Under the pieces are notes generated by a model. The model ran no database searches. It was not told where the DNA came from and saw only the letters and a list, made by a program, of their open reading frames with translations. DNA of 64,000 nt from Actinomycetes bacterium (GTDB taxonomy: Bacteria; Actinomycetota; Acidimicrobiia; Acidimicrobiales; RAAP-2). The stretch covers positions 248,001 to 312,000 of the forward strand of contig JAJZUS010000001.1 of assembly GCA_021848365.1 (NCBI GenBank). The letters are read 5' to 3'. The translations under genes and the position numbers were made by a program. Of this stretch, positions 16,030 through 24,730 are shown one piece after another; positions within the stretch are counted from its first letter, which is position 1, and the number at the start of each line of letters is the position of its first letter.

Positions 16030-18657
16030 ATGCGTCGCGGGGGTCGTGTCACCGCGCTCGTCGCCACGCTCGCTCTGGGGTGGCCCCTCGGGGGGGTGGC
16101 CCACGCGGCGGCCCCGCTGCTGCGCGCGGGAACGGTTCTCGTCACGAACCTCAACGCCAACTCGATCACCCTGGTGGGAACCGGTTCGTCGCGGGCGACA
16201 ACCATCGCGAGCGGAGCCTTCGACGGACCCCTCGGGGTCGCGATCACGCCGGACGGTCGCACCGCCCTCGTGACCAACTCCCTCGGCGACACCGTCGTCC
16301 CCGTCACGCTCGCGACTGGCGTCGTCGGCACGCCGGTGCGGGTGGGTTCGGGACCCTCGGCGGTGGCGATCGCCCCCGACGGGCGTCGCGCCTACGTCTC
16401 CAACTTCAACGACAACACGGTCACCCCGCTGGTGATCTCGGGCGATCAGCTGGTGGCCCAGCCCCCGATCCCCGTCGGGGTGGGCCCGTGGAGCGTCGCC
16501 GTCTCGCCCGATGGTCGCACGGTGCTGGTGTCGGACTCCGAGTCGCGCGCGGTGTCCGTGATCGACGTCGCGACGAGGCGGGTCACCTCGATTGGCCTCG
16601 ACGCCCGTCCGGACGCCATCGCGATCGCTCCCGGGAGCCACCACGCCTACGTCGTGGACGGCGCCACGCTGACCGAGATCCGGCTCGGAGCCGGGACGGC
16701 CCGGCGGGGGCCGTCGGTGGCGATCGCGGGTGGCCCCGTGGGTGTCGCCGTCTCCCCCCGGGGAACCGTCGGCTACACGGTCAACTCGGACGGGACGCTC
16801 TCGGCCTTCTCGCCCGGGAACCTCACCGTCGGGGTGACGACGACGTCCTCCGCCCAGCTGACCCAGCCCGACGGGCTCGCTCTCTCGCCCGACGGCCGGA
16901 CGGCCTACGTGGCGAGCGGCAGCGGCGTCGTCGTGGCCCTCGACCTCGCCCGTCGTCCGATCACCGAGGTGACGGCCGTCGCGGTCGGGGGGCCGGCCTA
17001 CGGGATCGCCGTCGAGCCCGACGAGGCTCCGATCGCGGTGCTGCACGTCCGCGTCGGGGGGGCTGGTCGGACCAGCACCCTGAGCGCGGCCGGCTCCTAC
17101 GCGCCGAACGACGTGATCCGTTCCTACCGATGGGACTTCGGAGACGGGACGCGCGTGGTCACGGTCTCGCCCGTCGTTCATCACACGTACGCCCGGGTCG
17201 GTCACTACCAAGCCCGCCTCGTCGTCGTGACGGCCGACGGGACGTCGACGGCGACGACCTACACGGGTCAGATGGTCCTCAGCCACGGGGCCGCGAGCGC
17301 CGGGGCGAGCACGGAGGTTCTCGTCCCCTCCTCCCTCCGGCTCTCGCCGCCGTCCGGCACGCCGGGCGGGGCGGTCTCCCTCGTCGACCCGTCGCTCGGG
17401 AGGGCGTGCCCCACCGCCTACGTCTTCTTCGACGGCAACCTGGTCGCGTCGGCGCCCGTCGTTCGGGGTGCACTACGACTGTCCGACCTGGTGGTCCCGG
17501 GCGACGCCCGGATCGGCGCTCACGCGATTCGGCTCGCCTGCACCCTGCGTGGGGCGGTCGTCGCCACCTCGGGGTTCCGCGTCCTGGCGGCGGCGAGCCA
17601 CCTCACCGAGTTCTCGGTGGCCCTGCCCAGCCTGCACGAGCTCGGTCGGCACCTGCCGGCGGCGGGCGGGATCTCCCTGCTCCTCGTCCTGCTCGGTCGG
17701 CTCATCGCGGCGGGATTCCCGAGCGACTGGGTCAATCACACCTACGCCGAGAATCGCGATCGCATCTGGGGGCCGTGGCGGCGGCGCTTCGCTCGCCACC
17801 TGTACGACCCGGATCGCCCCCGATCCATCCTGCGTCGCTTGGCCGGGGGCCTCGGGGTGTTCGTCCTCTTCGTGGGCGTCGGGGCCGTCATCAACTCCTT
17901 CCTCGACCCGTCGTTCGGACTCAACCGGTCGTCCCTGTGGCTTCTGCTGGGCCAGGCCGCCGGTATCGCGCTCACGACCCTCGTCTCGGGGCTGCCGGTC
18001 GCCGTCGACGCGTGGCGCCGGCGACGCCGGATCCATCTCGAAGTTCTCGTCGGGGGGCTCGCCATCGCCACCGTCTCGGTAGCCGTCTCGCGGATCATCG
18101 GCCTGGCTCCCGGGTACTGCTACGGGCTGATCGCGGGCTTCTCCATGGTGCCGGGGGTGTCGGACGAGGAGCGGGGGCGCGTCCACGCGATCGCCGAGAC
18201 CGTTGTCCTCGTCTCGTCGGCCACCGCCTTCGTCCTCTCGACGGTGGTCTTCCGCGCAGCCACCCAGCCGCACCCGGCGGCGTGGCTGCTCGTCCTCACA
18301 CCGGCTCTGCAGACCACCTTCCTCGCGGGATTCACGAGCCTGGCGTTCGGCATGTTCCCGCTGCCCTTCCTCCCCGGACGCCACGTCGCGGAGTGGAACC
18401 GGGTGGTCTGGTACGTCCTGAGCGGTCTCGGCCTCGTCGGGTTCGTCGGCGTCCTGCTCAGTCCCGGGAGCGGGAGTCAACAGGAGCTCGCCCACGTCGG
18501 ACTCGTGCCTCTTCTCGCGAGTTTCGGTGGGGTCGCCGCGGTCTCGCTCGCCCTGATGCTCTTCTTCCACCGGAGCCGCGAGCGGCGGACCGCTCTCGCC
18601 GAAGTCGAGACGACGTCGTCGCACGACGGGCCCGTGGAGCCCGCCGTCTCGTCGTAG
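16030..18657 (+). CDS. beta-propeller/PKD surface protein with multi-TM C-terminus
   Basis: An 875-aa protein. Signal peptide about 1-27 (ending GVAHAAAP); a YVTN/NHL-type beta-propeller about 30-345 with repeated blades carrying VAITPDGRTALVTN-like motifs; a PKD domain about 345-430 with WDFGDGT at 368-373; a further beta domain (about 435-535); then a membrane region from about 545 to 860 with at least seven helices. The loop FGMFPLPFLPG in the membrane part resembles the FGLLP-motif membrane proteins of actinobacteria. It begins 15 nt after the OmpA-domain gene. The exterior probably binds protein or glycan; the function of the family is unknown. Confidence 0.75.
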   Translation: MRRGGRVTALVATLALGWPLGGVAHAAAPLLRAGTVLVTNLNANSITLVGTGSSRATTIASGAFDGPLGVAITPDGRTALVTNSLGDTVVPVTLATGVVGTPVRVGSGPSAVAIAPDGRRAYVSNFNDNTVTPLVISGDQLVAQPPIPVGVGPWSVAVSPDGRTVLVSDSESRAVSVIDVATRRVTSIGLDARPDAIAIAPGSHHAYVVDGATLTEIRLGAGTARRGPSVAIAGGPVGVAVSPRGTVGYTVNSDGTLSAFSPGNLTVGVTTTSSAQLTQPDGLALSPDGRTAYVASGSGVVVALDLARRPITEVTAVAVGGPAYGIAVEPDEAPIAVLHVRVGGAGRTSTLSAAGSYAPNDVIRSYRWDFGDGTRVVTVSPVVHHTYARVGHYQARLVVVTADGTSTATTYTGQMVLSHGAASAGASTEVLVPSSLRLSPPSGTPGGAVSLVDPSLGRACPTAYVFFDGNLVASAPVVRGALRLSDLVVPGDARIGAHAIRLACTLRGAVVATSGFRVLAAASHLTEFSVALPSLHELGRHLPAAGGISLLLVLLGRLIAAGFPSDWVNHTYAENRDRIWGPWRRRFARHLYDPDRPRSILRRLAGGLGVFVLFVGVGAVINSFLDPSFGLNRSSLWLLLGQAAGIALTTLVSGLPVAVDAWRRRRRIHLEVLVGGLAIATVSVAVSRIIGLAPGYCYGLIAGFSMVPGVSDEERGRVHAIAETVVLVSSATAFVLSTVVFRAATQPHPAAWLLVLTPALQTTFLAGFTSLAFGMFPLPFLPGRHVAEWNRVVWYVLSGLGLVGFVGVLLSPGSGSQQELAHVGLVPLLASFGGVAAVSLALMLFFHRSRERRTALAEVETTSSHDGPVEPAVSS

Positions 18658-18666
18658 GGGACTCCC

Positions 18667-18672
18667 TACACT
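18667..18672 (+). promoter_or_regulatory. -10 hexamer TACACT, leaderless start
   Basis: TACACT ends 7 nt before the GTG at 18680 and starts just after the stop of the preceding gene. Confidence 0.5.
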
Positions 18673-18679
18673 GCCGTGG

Positions 18680-19081
18680 GTGCGACTCGCGATCCTGGCC
18701 GGTGACGCCTACCTGAGCGGACTCGCGGTTACGGTGGCCCTGGTCGTCTACCCGGCGTTCCGCCTCGTCGGCGAGTCGGAGTGGCCGCGCGTCCATCGTG
18801 CCCACGTGGCCCGCATCACGTGGGCCGTCGGACCGATCTGGGTCCTCGAGGGAGCGCTCAGTCTCTGGTGGGCCGTGCGGGGTCCGGACCGCGCCGTGGC
18901 GATGGGGCACCTCGCCGCGGAGGCGCTCGCCGTCGCGGTGACCGTAGCGGGAGCGGTTCCCCGTCACGCGCGCCTCGAGGGCCGGCGCGATGAGCGCGGC
19001 ATCTCGATCCTGCAGCGCTGGCACGCGGTTCGGACCCTCTGCTGGGTGGGAGCGGTCATCCTCGTCCTGACCTCGTGGTAG
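18680..19081 (+). CDS. small multi-pass membrane protein
   Basis: A 133-aa hydrophobic protein with four likely transmembrane helices (about 3-24, 45-65, 72-93, 112-131). The pattern is that of small DUF-type integral membrane proteins with DAYLSGLAVTVALVVYPAF at the start and a conserved-looking HRAHVARITW loop. I do not recognise the family and see no catalytic motif. The GTG start is chosen because of the TACACT hexamer 7 nt upstream; there is no Shine-Dalgarno sequence. Confidence 0.7.
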   Translation: MRLAILAGDAYLSGLAVTVALVVYPAFRLVGESEWPRVHRAHVARITWAVGPIWVLEGALSLWWAVRGPDRAVAMGHLAAEALAVAVTVAGAVPRHARLEGRRDERGISILQRWHAVRTLCWVGAVILVLTSW

Positions 19082-19697
19082 TTCCGCCAGAAGGGGGACC
19101 TGGACCACCACGAAACCCCTCATCGACACGGTCGGTCCGGTGACCGACGGTGACTCCTCCACCCGCCTGACCGGGACCGGTCACCAGCGGAGCCGCCCGT
19201 CGTCGCCAGCGAGGCGCGGTGGTCAACGCCATGAGCCGGCCATCTACGAAGCGAACACGCGAAGCGGGCATCCATTTCGTTGTCCGTCGGGTCGCACTCC
19301 TCGGGGGGGGGAGCTACGAATCGTCCAGAACGAAGCAGTCGCCACAGGGGTCGATGACCTGGCAGATCCGACGACGAGGCGTGCATTCGAGGGAGCCACG
19401 ATGGCGGCTGCCATCAGCGGCGACGAGTTCGCGAAGGTGTTTGACCTGCCCCAGGAAGAGTTTCCAGATCACGTGTTGAGTTCGGGCCTTGAAGAAAGGC
19501 TCAACCCATGCCACGTGCCTACCGCGCCGGTGTCCCGTCCAGTGCGCTGGAAGGTCGACGGACTGCTGGTCCTGGGTAGATGGGCGGAGGCGGCAGTCGC
19601 TGGGGTGGCGCGGTAGTTGCACGCGCGCACCGCCCGACGCCCACGGGATCGAGGACGCACGGCGGTGGAGGCTGCGCGCCGCGGGCGTCCGGTCGCG
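19082..19697. other. 616-bp stretch without a confident gene
   Basis: A rightward reading from GTG 19140 to 19616 (158 codons) is open, but its first half is Arg/Pro-rich and out of character. Only its second half (from ATG 19401, containing DEFAKVFDLPQEEFPDHV) looks protein-like, and it has no ribosome site or recognisable domain. It may be a decayed gene remnant. A run of eight G at about 19305-19312 marks a possible frameshift point. Confidence 0.4.
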
Positions 19698-20588
19698 TCA
19701 GCTGAGTGAGTGATCCTGCTTGATCACGTCGAGGTGTGCCCAACTTTCGAGGGACTCGACTCCCGCGAGCTCACGGATCTCGTCGAGCGCGTTCACCAGC
19801 TCAGCCTGGGTGCTCACCAGCAGAGTGCCGATCGCGTCATAGCGCCCGAGGGTCAAGCTCAGGTAGCTCACGGCCTCCAGCGCGGTGATGGCTGCCACGT
19901 CGGCGTCCTCGTCCGGACCGTGAAGGCGCAGGCCGAAGCCGCACATGTGGCGGAGACCGACCTTGCCAGGAGCGACCAGAGCGGTCACCCGCACGACTCC
20001 GGAGGCGAGGAGGTGCTGCACTCTGCCGCGCACCGCCGAGGGCGAGAAGTTGGTCTCGCGCGCCAGGCTCGCGTAACTGGTCCGCCCGTCGGCCTTGAGG
20101 ACGTCGAGGATCGCGCGATCCACGTCGTCGATCTCGGCCGGGGCGATCGGGGTCGGCGGAGCGAATAGGTCCTTGACGCGTTCGGTGTAGAGAGTCGACT
20201 CGACGTGCACGACCCCCGGCGTGGCGGCAATACGGTTGACCTCGTCGCGCAGCGCCCCCGTGCCCGCCGCACGCGCTTCGGCGACCAGCGCGGCCCGCCC
20301 GGCCACCACCGAGACCAGGGGTACCGTGTCGGACTCAGCGATCACGCGCCCGATGGCGGACGCCGGACCGTCCACCGTGATGGACAGGTGCGCGAAAGCC
20401 CGCAGTTGCTGGGTGCTGGGGTGCACGATCCCCACGATGCGCAGAGTCCCGCTCTCGACCAGGCGCGCGACCCGGGCTCGGGCGGCGACGCGCGAAAGCC
20501 CCACCGAGGCGGCCAGGCTCTCCATGGAGGCCCGCCCGTCGCGCTGGAGCGCCTCACACAGTCGGGTGTCGATGTCGTCGAGGTTCAC
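19698..20588 (-). CDS. Lrp/AsnC family regulator with two HTH-ligand modules
   Basis: A 296-aa transcription factor built from two Lrp/AsnC units in tandem. Each has an AsnC-type HTH (first: LDDIDTRLCEALQRDGRAS; second: IDDVDRAILDVLKADGRTS) followed by a RAM-like ligand domain. The second HTH keeps FSPSAVRGRVQHLLASGVV. The single-unit family is about 150 aa, so this is a fused dimer-like form known in actinobacteria. The frame is open up to 20672 but the GTG at 20588, just before NLDDIDTR, starts the first HTH. It is divergent from the hydrolase and peptide importer genes, with a palindrome between, so it probably regulates them; the effector may be an amino acid or peptide. Confidence 0.88.
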   Translation of the reverse strand: MNLDDIDTRLCEALQRDGRASMESLAASVGLSRVAARARVARLVESGTLRIVGIVHPSTQQLRAFAHLSITVDGPASAIGRVIAESDTVPLVSVVAGRAALVAEARAAGTGALRDEVNRIAATPGVVHVESTLYTERVKDLFAPPTPIAPAEIDDVDRAILDVLKADGRTSYASLARETNFSPSAVRGRVQHLLASGVVRVTALVAPGKVGLRHMCGFGLRLHGPDEDADVAAITALEAVSYLSLTLGRYDAIGTLLVSTQAELVNALDEIRELAGVESLESWAHLDVIKQDHSLS

Positions 20589-20678
20589 GGCAGCTCCGGA
20601 AACATCGAAACGTCGGTGAGGACCCCCTCCTCGGCGCCGCCGCCACCGATCGTGCGGCCTTGAGTCGACCAATCGCTC

Positions 20679-20768
20679 ATATGAGAGATGGTATCAACGC
20701 ATAACGTCGGTGATAAACCATTCTCACCGACGTTTCGGTGGTTGACGGGCCTAATGACCACTCATATG
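20679..20768. promoter_or_regulatory. outer inverted repeat around CATATGAG/CTCATATG
   Basis: CATATGAG at 20679-20686 and CTCATATG at 20761-20768 are exact inverted copies about 80 bp apart, bracketing the inner palindrome. Paired distant sites of this kind suit Lrp-type regulators, which wrap DNA as octamers. Confidence 0.4.
20705..20732. promoter_or_regulatory. operator-like palindrome CGTCGGTGA-N10-TCACCGACG
   Basis: Perfect 9-bp arms (20705-20713 and 20724-20732) in the divergent region between the Lrp/AsnC regulator and the serine hydrolase operon. Length and symmetry fit a dimer-binding operator; the neighbouring double-AsnC protein is the obvious candidate. Confidence 0.6.
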
Positions 20769-20813
20769 CTCGGGGCCACGTCGCGGTCGACTGACCGCAG
20801 GAGGAGGACATTG

Positions 20814-22034
20814 GTGGGCGTGAGTGCGCTGATGAAGGGTCCCCAGCCGATCCCCTCCGAGCATCTGGTCACCCTGGCCAACTGGCAGCTCGCTCCCGGG
20901 AATCGCTGGGCCTTCCAGCACGTGCGCGAACTCGTCCCGACGGCCCCGATCCGGCGGGGCGACGGCCCGCTGTGGCGCCTCGAACGCGACGAGGTCGACC
21001 TGGATGACTTGCTCGTCGACTCGTCGAGCTCGAGCCGAAGCCTGCGAGCGTTGCTGGACAGCAGCGAGACCGACGGGTTCCTGGTCATCCACCGTGGGCG
21101 AGTGGTCACTGAGCAGTACTTCAACGGCATGACGGAGGACACCCCTCACCTGCTCCAGTCGGTCTCCAAGTCGATCACCGCGGCCGTCGCCGGGCGCCTG
21201 ATCGGTCGCGGGTCGCTCGAGCCGTCCGCTCAGCTCGAGGACGTCGTACCCGAGCTTGCCGGGACCGCCTTCGCCGGCGCCACCGTGCAGCAGCTGCTCG
21301 ACATGCGCACCGGTACGCGCTTCAGCGAGGACTACGCCGACGAGGACGCCGACGTGCGGCGCTTCGAGGAGGTCTACCTCTGGCGCCCACGGCGCCGCGC
21401 CGAGTTGCCGGCGGACGCGTTGGCCTACTTCGCGACGTTGGAGAACGACGAGCCCCACGGCGGGGAGTTCCGCTATCGCTCGGTGCTGACTGACGTCATG
21501 GCCTGGGTCATCGAGGCTGCCGCCGGCGCGCGGTTCCACGAGGTCGTGGCGCGCGAGCTCTGGGGGCCGATGGGTGCCGAGTTCGACGCCGCGGTCACCG
21601 TCGACGCCCACGGCAACGCCATGGCCGACGGGGGACTCTGCGTCACCTTGCGCGACCTCGGCCGCTTCGGCCTCCTGTACGCCAACGACGGGCGGCGTGG
21701 CGCGGAGACGGTGGTGCCCGCCGAGTGGGTCGCCGATACCGTCGCCGGCACGCCGCAGAGCCGCGCGGCCTTCGCGCGCAGCGCCGAGTCACGTGGCTTT
21801 CCCGCCAGCGCGCACTACCGCAACTACTGGTGGGTCTACGACGCCGACGCTCCGCTGCTGTACGCGGCCGGCATCAACGGCCAGAACCTCTTCGTGCACG
21901 GGCCGACCCAGACCGTCGTGGTGAAGCTCTCGACGTGGCCGACGGCCCTGGACGGGGCCAAGCAGTCGGCGCTCCGCGAGGCCACGGTGGCCATCGGGGA
22001 GTACCTCGAGGGCCGCCGAGGACTCCGCGCATGA
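20814..22034 (+). CDS. serine hydrolase, beta-lactamase class C / PBP4 fold
   Basis: A 406-aa penicillin-recognising serine hydrolase. Nucleophile Ser116 and Lys119 form SVSK (LLQSVSKSITAA), and the Tyr motif is Y221-R-S in FRYRSVLTD. No signal peptide is visible, so it appears cytoplasmic, as for EstB-type esterases and 6-aminohexanoate-dimer hydrolase-like amidases. The frame is open upstream to 20688, which would run through the palindromic operator; AGGAGGA at 20800-20806 points instead to the GTG at 20814 (TTG 20811 and GTG 20820 are alternatives). It leads an operon with a peptide importer, so hydrolysis of an imported amide or D-peptide is plausible. Confidence 0.85.
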   Translation: MGVSALMKGPQPIPSEHLVTLANWQLAPGNRWAFQHVRELVPTAPIRRGDGPLWRLERDEVDLDDLLVDSSSSSRSLRALLDSSETDGFLVIHRGRVVTEQYFNGMTEDTPHLLQSVSKSITAAVAGRLIGRGSLEPSAQLEDVVPELAGTAFAGATVQQLLDMRTGTRFSEDYADEDADVRRFEEVYLWRPRRRAELPADALAYFATLENDEPHGGEFRYRSVLTDVMAWVIEAAAGARFHEVVARELWGPMGAEFDAAVTVDAHGNAMADGGLCVTLRDLGRFGLLYANDGRRGAETVVPAEWVADTVAGTPQSRAAFARSAESRGFPASAHYRNYWWVYDADAPLLYAAGINGQNLFVHGPTQTVVVKLSTWPTALDGAKQSALREATVAIGEYLEGRRGLRA

Positions 22035-22099
22035 TCGATGTTCGAATCCTGATCCGCTCAGGAGAGATGCGCGCGCAGCGCGTGGTAAGGGGGGATGAC

Positions 22100-23749
22100 G
22101 TGAGTCAACACACTGCACGGCGAGGGCGCCGCGGCGCCTGGTGGGGGGCGGCGCTCGTCGGGGTGGTCAGCCTGATGGTGGCCCCGATGGCGACCGGGGC
22201 GTCGACCGGGTCGGGGATTCACCTCGTCTCCACGACACCAGCGGCCAAGGGCACGCTCTCGTCGATCACCTGGGATCTGCCGGGGGGCGAGCCTACGACG
22301 CTTGACTACGTCAAGTCGGCGGACTACTCGCCCGACATCATGGTGTCGAACCTCTGCGACGACCTGCTGCGCCTGACGCCGACCTTCAGGATCGCGCCGG
22401 GTATCGCCACGTCGTGGAAGTACACGTCACCCACGACGGTGGTGTTCCAGATCCGCCACGGCGTGACGTTCTGGGACGGGCACCCGCTGACAGCCGCCGA
22501 CGTGGCCTACAGCATGCTGCGCAACCTCAATCCCAAGGACAGCCCGGTCAACGGCGCGTACTACGGATCGGTCAAGTCGATCGTGGCGAGCGCCCCGTAC
22601 GAGGTGACCGTGACCCTCTCCAAGCCCGACGAGCTCTTCGTCAAGGAGATGGCCACGATTTCCGGGGCCATCGCGGAGAAGGCCTACATGGCCAAGGCGG
22701 GCGCGACGTTCGGCACGGCCGCCGGTGGGGTGATGTGCTCGGGTCCCTACGAGCTGACCAAGTGGAACGCGGGCAACGACATCGTGCTCACGGCCAACCC
22801 GCACTACTGGGACCCTGCCTACCGGGCCAAGATCCACACGATCACGGTCAAGTTCATCAACAACTCCTCGACGCTGACCAGCGCCCTGCTCTCGGGCCAG
22901 ATCGCCGGCGCGTACGGGGTGCCCGCCACCAGTTACCCCGAGCTGCGCACGGCGAGCTCGGGCACTCTCTACTTTGGGCCGAGCCTCTCGATCACTGAGC
23001 TGGCGCCGACGTCGACGAGCGGTCCGATCGCCAACGTCAAGATCCGCGAGGCGCTTTCACTGGCCCTCGACCGATCGGCGATCGCCAAGGTCGTCTACGG
23101 TGGCGCGGCCACGCCGAACCTCGCGTTGACGCCGCCAACCGCGTGGGACCCGTCGGCGACGTCGATCTACCGTGCGGCCTACGCCAAGCTCGGACCGAGC
23201 TCTCCGCAGATCGCCCAGGCCAGCGCGCTGGTCAAGTCGGTGCCGAACCACGGCGCGCCGATCACGCTGGCGCTCCTGTCGGGGGACCAGACCGAGCTCG
23301 CGCTGGCCACCGCGGTCCAGCAGGCCGGGGCGTCGATCGGGCTCAACATCAAGCTCGACGAGATGCAGCCGCTGGCCTTCTCCAACGCGTTCTTCGTCGC
23401 CTCGTACCGGAAGGGCGTCGACATGCTGATCGACGAGGGCTACCTCGACGTGCCGGACCCGCTCGACTACCTCGGGCTGTGGTTCCCCAAGGGCGCGCTG
23501 TTCGACTACACGAACTACAACAACGCGACGGTGAACGCCGACCTAGCCAAGGCCCAGCAGACCTACGACGCCGCGAAGCGCGCCACGCTCATCACCGCGG
23601 CCCAGTCGATCTACATGGCCGACAAGGTCGTGATCCCGGTGGTGAACCCCGACCAGTCGCTGTTCCTCAACAAGTCCATCACCGGGGCGCCGGCGTCGTT
23701 CGCCTACATCTACGAGCCCTGCCTGGCGAAGTTGGGCGCGGCGAAGTAG
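22100..23749 (+). CDS. peptide ABC transporter substrate-binding protein (SBP family 5)
   Basis: Extracytoplasmic binding component of a dipeptide/oligopeptide importer, 549 aa from the chosen GTG. The signal peptide has basic residues RRGRRGAWW and a hydrophobic core ending PMATGAS. Family 5 marks include LRLTPTFRIAPGIATSWKY, VTFWDGHPLTAADVAYSM and IREALSLALDRSAIA. No lipobox Cys is seen, unlike most actinobacterial homologues, so it may be anchored by an uncleaved helix or secreted. GTG 22100 is preceded by AAGGGGGG; an alternative ATG at 22031 overlaps the hydrolase stop (ATGA) and adds 23 residues. Confidence 0.9.
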   Translation: MSQHTARRGRRGAWWGAALVGVVSLMVAPMATGASTGSGIHLVSTTPAAKGTLSSITWDLPGGEPTTLDYVKSADYSPDIMVSNLCDDLLRLTPTFRIAPGIATSWKYTSPTTVVFQIRHGVTFWDGHPLTAADVAYSMLRNLNPKDSPVNGAYYGSVKSIVASAPYEVTVTLSKPDELFVKEMATISGAIAEKAYMAKAGATFGTAAGGVMCSGPYELTKWNAGNDIVLTANPHYWDPAYRAKIHTITVKFINNSSTLTSALLSGQIAGAYGVPATSYPELRTASSGTLYFGPSLSITELAPTSTSGPIANVKIREALSLALDRSAIAKVVYGGAATPNLALTPPTAWDPSATSIYRAAYAKLGPSSPQIAQASALVKSVPNHGAPITLALLSGDQTELALATAVQQAGASIGLNIKLDEMQPLAFSNAFFVASYRKGVDMLIDEGYLDVPDPLDYLGLWFPKGALFDYTNYNNATVNADLAKAQQTYDAAKRATLITAAQSIYMADKVVIPVVNPDQSLFLNKSITGAPASFAYIYEPCLAKLGAAK

Positions 23750-23794
23750 TGAACTAGGGACCGGGCGAGTCCGGGGGTCCAGGGGAGAGTCGGC

Positions 23795-24730
23795 ATGTGG
23801 AAAGTCATCGGTGAGCGAGCGGTCTCGCTCGTCGTAACGCTCCTCGTGGCCAGCGTCGGCATCTACGGCGCGCTCTTCCTGGCCCCGGGCAACCCGGCCA
23901 CCCTCCTGGCTGGCGGCCACGCCACGCCCGCGGTGCTGGCCACCATCGAGCGCACGGAGCACCTCAACGAGCCGTTCTTCACGCGCTACTGGGACTGGCT
24001 CGTCGGCGTCCTGCACGGGAACCTCGGCCAGTCCTTCGTCTACCGGGAGCCGGTGACCACACTGCTGGCCGGGCGGGTCGGCAACACGGTCTTCCTGGTG
24101 CTCTACGCCGCCACGCTCATCATCGCGGGCGGCGTGGTACTCGGCTTGCTCGCGGCGCTCGACCGGCGCGCCGGCGCGGCGATCACGGTGCTGACCAGCG
24201 TGGGTCTGGGCATCCCCTCGTTCGTCGCGGCCATCGCCCTGATCACCGTCTTCTCGGTCAAACTCGGCTGGTTTCCGGTCTTCGGCAGCGGCACCGGCTT
24301 GCTCAGCCAGTTGTGGCACCTCACCCTGCCCGCCGTCGCCCTGGCTATCTCCTGGACCGCCTACACGGCTCAGCTGACCAAGGCCGCCGTGCGCGAGGAA
24401 CTGGGCCGCGAACACGTCGAGACCGCGCGCAGCCGCGGCATCTCGAGGCGTCACGTGATCCTGCGCCACGTACTGCGCAACGCGATGATCCCGATCACGA
24501 CGGTGTCGGGACTAACCGTGGCGGGTCTGATCGCCGGCGACGTCGTCGTCGAGCAGGCCTTCGGGATCAATGGCCTGGGGTCCTTCCTCGTCCAGTCGAC
24601 GCTGCAGAAGGACTTCGCCAGCGTCCAGGCGGTCTCGCTGATCCTGGTGGCCACCTTCGTCATCGTCAACGGCCTGGTCGACCTGTGGAGCCTCGTGCTC
24701 GATCCGCGCCTGCGAACGGGGCGGGCCTGA
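23795..24730 (+). CDS. peptide ABC transporter permease, DppB/OppB type
   Basis: First permease (311 aa) of the peptide importer, with six predicted membrane helices. The N-terminal ERAVSLVVTLLVASVGIYG helix, the GNPATLLAGG segment and the EAA loop REELGREHVETARSRG followed by HVLRNAMIPI are typical of DppB. It lies 45 nt after the binding-protein gene and overlaps the next permease by 1 nt (TGATG). Substrate class is peptide-like by family; exact ligand unknown. Confidence 0.92.
   Translation: MWKVIGERAVSLVVTLLVASVGIYGALFLAPGNPATLLAGGHATPAVLATIERTEHLNEPFFTRYWDWLVGVLHGNLGQSFVYREPVTTLLAGRVGNTVFLVLYAATLIIAGGVVLGLLAALDRRAGAAITVLTSVGLGIPSFVAAIALITVFSVKLGWFPVFGSGTGLLSQLWHLTLPAVALAISWTAYTAQLTKAAVREELGREHVETARSRGISRRHVILRHVLRNAMIPITTVSGLTVAGLIAGDVVVEQAFGINGLGSFLVQSTLQKDFASVQAVSLILVATFVIVNGLVDLWSLVLDPRLRTGRA

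Noticed and set aside
20688-20813. Longer N-terminus of the serine hydrolase starting at 20688
   Set aside because: It would run through the palindromic operator and has no ribosome site; AGGAGGA points to 20811-20820.
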